DNA of 7,498 nucleotides from Phycisphaerales bacterium (GTDB lineage: Bacteria > Planctomycetota > Phycisphaerae > Sedimentisphaerales > Anaerobacaceae): NCBI GenBank assembly GCA_011057845.1, contig DSDB01000167.1, positions 1-7,498 of the forward strand. The letters are read 5' to 3'. Shown here in pieces: positions 6,348 through 7,498 of the stretch (the stretch's first letter is position 1; each line of letters opens with the position of its first letter). The notes beneath the pieces are model-generated. The model was not told where the DNA came from. It searched no databases and saw only the letters and a list, made by a program, of their open reading frames with translations. Made by a program: the position numbers and the translations under genes.

Positions 6348-7498
6348 CTACTGCTGGTCTGGAAGCTGTACATCCGTGTCCTTGCCCGCCGCGGCCAGGG
6401 CCCGGTAGAAACACCAGCCCAGTCCCCCGACGATGATCAGGCACACCACGCCCACGATGGCGTAGCTGGTGCCGCTCAACTCATCGCGTATGACCACGGC
6501 ATGTTCGGCCGGCTCAACACCCCGCGTTAATCCGACCAGAAAGACCGCCAGAAACGCGCTGACATCCATCGATGCGATAAGGCCGGCCCAGCGCACGGGC
6601 CACGACACCTGGCTTTCCCGCGTATCATGCCGCTCCATCAGGGTGTTGCTGACCAGCATGACCGCCGTGCCCGCGACGATCCCAACCCATGCAAGCGCGC
6701 TCCAGGCCCCCTCGAAGAGAGGCCTTCCCGCAAGGAACAGGACCGCCAGGCCCACGGACACGGCCAGCGCGTACCATCCTGTCCGCCCGCCCCGGCGGGG
6801 CAAGTGCGCCTCGGGCCGCACCGGCGACTCGACATCCGGCCGCCCCCGGACGATCGTCAGTATAACCGCCAGGACCGGAACCACCACGACGATGCCCATT
6901 CCGACGCAGTTATAAATGATCCAGGTTCCGTCGGCTGTGCGGAGGAACTGCTCGCGATTGAGGTCGTCGAAGAGCTGCCAGCAGAACAGCGTGCCCAGCA
7001 CTACGGGAATGACCAGTCGCAGCAGGTACTCCCACCACTTGCCCAGCATCCAGTCGCTGCGGCTGTTGGCATGGCGGCGCAGGATGCCCACCCGCCACAT
7101 CCATGACAGCAGGACGCACTCGAGCAGTCCCATGAACGCGATGCCCCAAGTGCCGTTGACCATGCCGTCCACGGTATCGACCCAGTTGAGGCCCCCTTCG
7201 GTGATGTAGACCAACCCGCAGCCGAAACCGATAACGCTGACGGCGACGAGCACGGTGTTCCGCTTCCAGCCCGTCTTATCCACGATACTGGCGACAATCG
7301 ACTCGGTCAGAGAGAAACCCGAATCGATTCCCAGCGTCACCAGCGCGAAGAAGAAGACGAAGCTGAACCACGCCGAGTACGGCAACTGGGCCAGTGCGTA
7401 GGGAAACGCCACAAACGCCAGGGACGGTCCCTTCTCGGCAACCTGCTCGACCGGCACGGGGTGGCCGGCCTGCTGGGTTACAAAGGCCATGCCGCCCA
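6348..7498 (-). CDS. Sodium-dependent transporter, NSS/SNF family (5' partial, C-terminal part)
   Basis: The frame enters from the right edge and ends at TAG 6348-6350; about 382 residues are present. The methionine codon at 7490 is internal, since family members have about six more helices before this point. Numbering from that codon, GPSLAFVAFPYALAQLP (21-37) matches the region around helix 7. LGIDSGF (53-59) matches helix 8, where D56 and S57 correspond to the second sodium site in the form found in animal transporters such as GAT1 and SERT (bacterial LeuT has T-S there). ITEGGLNWVDTVDG (96-109) and GLLECVLLSW (121-130) are family landmarks of helices 9-10. Hydrophobic stretches at about 155-173 and 189-214 fit helices 11-12. 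It should import an amino acid or related solute with sodium. After helix 12 come about 160 further residues with some four hydrophobic segments (239-255, 263-283, 300-320, 341-363), more than the usual 12-helix design. The substrate cannot be read from this half. Confidence 0.85.
   Translation of the reverse strand, partial: GGMAFVTQQAGHPVPVEQVAEKGPSLAFVAFPYALAQLPYSAWFSFVFFFALVTLGIDSGFSLTESIVASIVDKTGWKRNTVLVAVSVIGFGCGLVYITEGGLNWVDTVDGMVNGTWGIAFMGLLECVLLSWMWRVGILRRHANSRSDWMLGKWWEYLLRLVIPVVLGTLFCWQLFDDLNREQFLRTADGTWIIYNCVGMGIVVVVPVLAVILTIVRGRPDVESPVRPEAHLPRRGGRTGWYALAVSVGLAVLFLAGRPLFEGAWSALAWVGIVAGTAVMLVSNTLMERHDTRESQVSWPVRWAGLIASMDVSAFLAVFLVGLTRGVEPAEHAVVIRDELSGTSYAIVGVVCLIIVGGLGWCFYRALAAAGKDTDVQLPDQQ

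Overview
The window is GC-rich and densely coding. The best guess at the host is a member of the Planctomycetota, probably Phycisphaerae. The main reason is the C-terminus of the first protein: a cysteine-bounded, dockerin-like pair of DLAxLxxxWL helices with one degenerate and one good calcium loop, a tail typical of large exported proteins in that group. Large secreted multi-domain proteins, a serine-hydrolase lipoprotein and a heptanucleotide tandem repeat between genes fit this but do not prove it.

Layout. Positions 1-3165 (+) hold the 3' part of a giant exported protein with two copies of a 328-residue unit (a conserved block plus a DNRLRE/CBM96-like domain), Ig-like segments, a YDDG-type beta domain with a four-cysteine loop, and the dockerin-like tail. 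It converges, with only 17 bp between stops, on a minus-strand group read right to left: a family VIII esterase / class C beta-lactamase-fold lipoprotein (6158-4890), darT (4878-4246) and darG (4229-3183). Gaps within the group are 11 and 16 bp. Upstream of the hydrolase lie 189 bp containing twelve 7-bp tandem repeats and a perfect TATAAT. Beyond that is the 3' part of a sodium-dependent NSS-family transporter (7498-6348, minus), whose start is outside the window.

The clearest system is DarTG, a toxin-antitoxin pair. DarT is expected to ADP-ribosylate single-stranded DNA, and the DarG macrodomain to remove the modification. The macrodomain antitoxin points to the thymidine-type (DarTG2) branch. 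The catalytic glutamate of DarT and the N22, K80 and G119 landmarks of the DarG macrodomain are all present, so both proteins look active. The family is known. What is less usual is the setting: visibly less GC-rich than its neighbours, fitted between two genes with almost no intergenic DNA, no promoter-sized space of its own, directly behind a serine-hydrolase lipoprotein gene, and with an 11-bp palindrome plus a TTG start at the toxin gene.

No RNA genes, CRISPR array, insertion sequence or origin was seen. No stretch over 300 bases lacks a gene.
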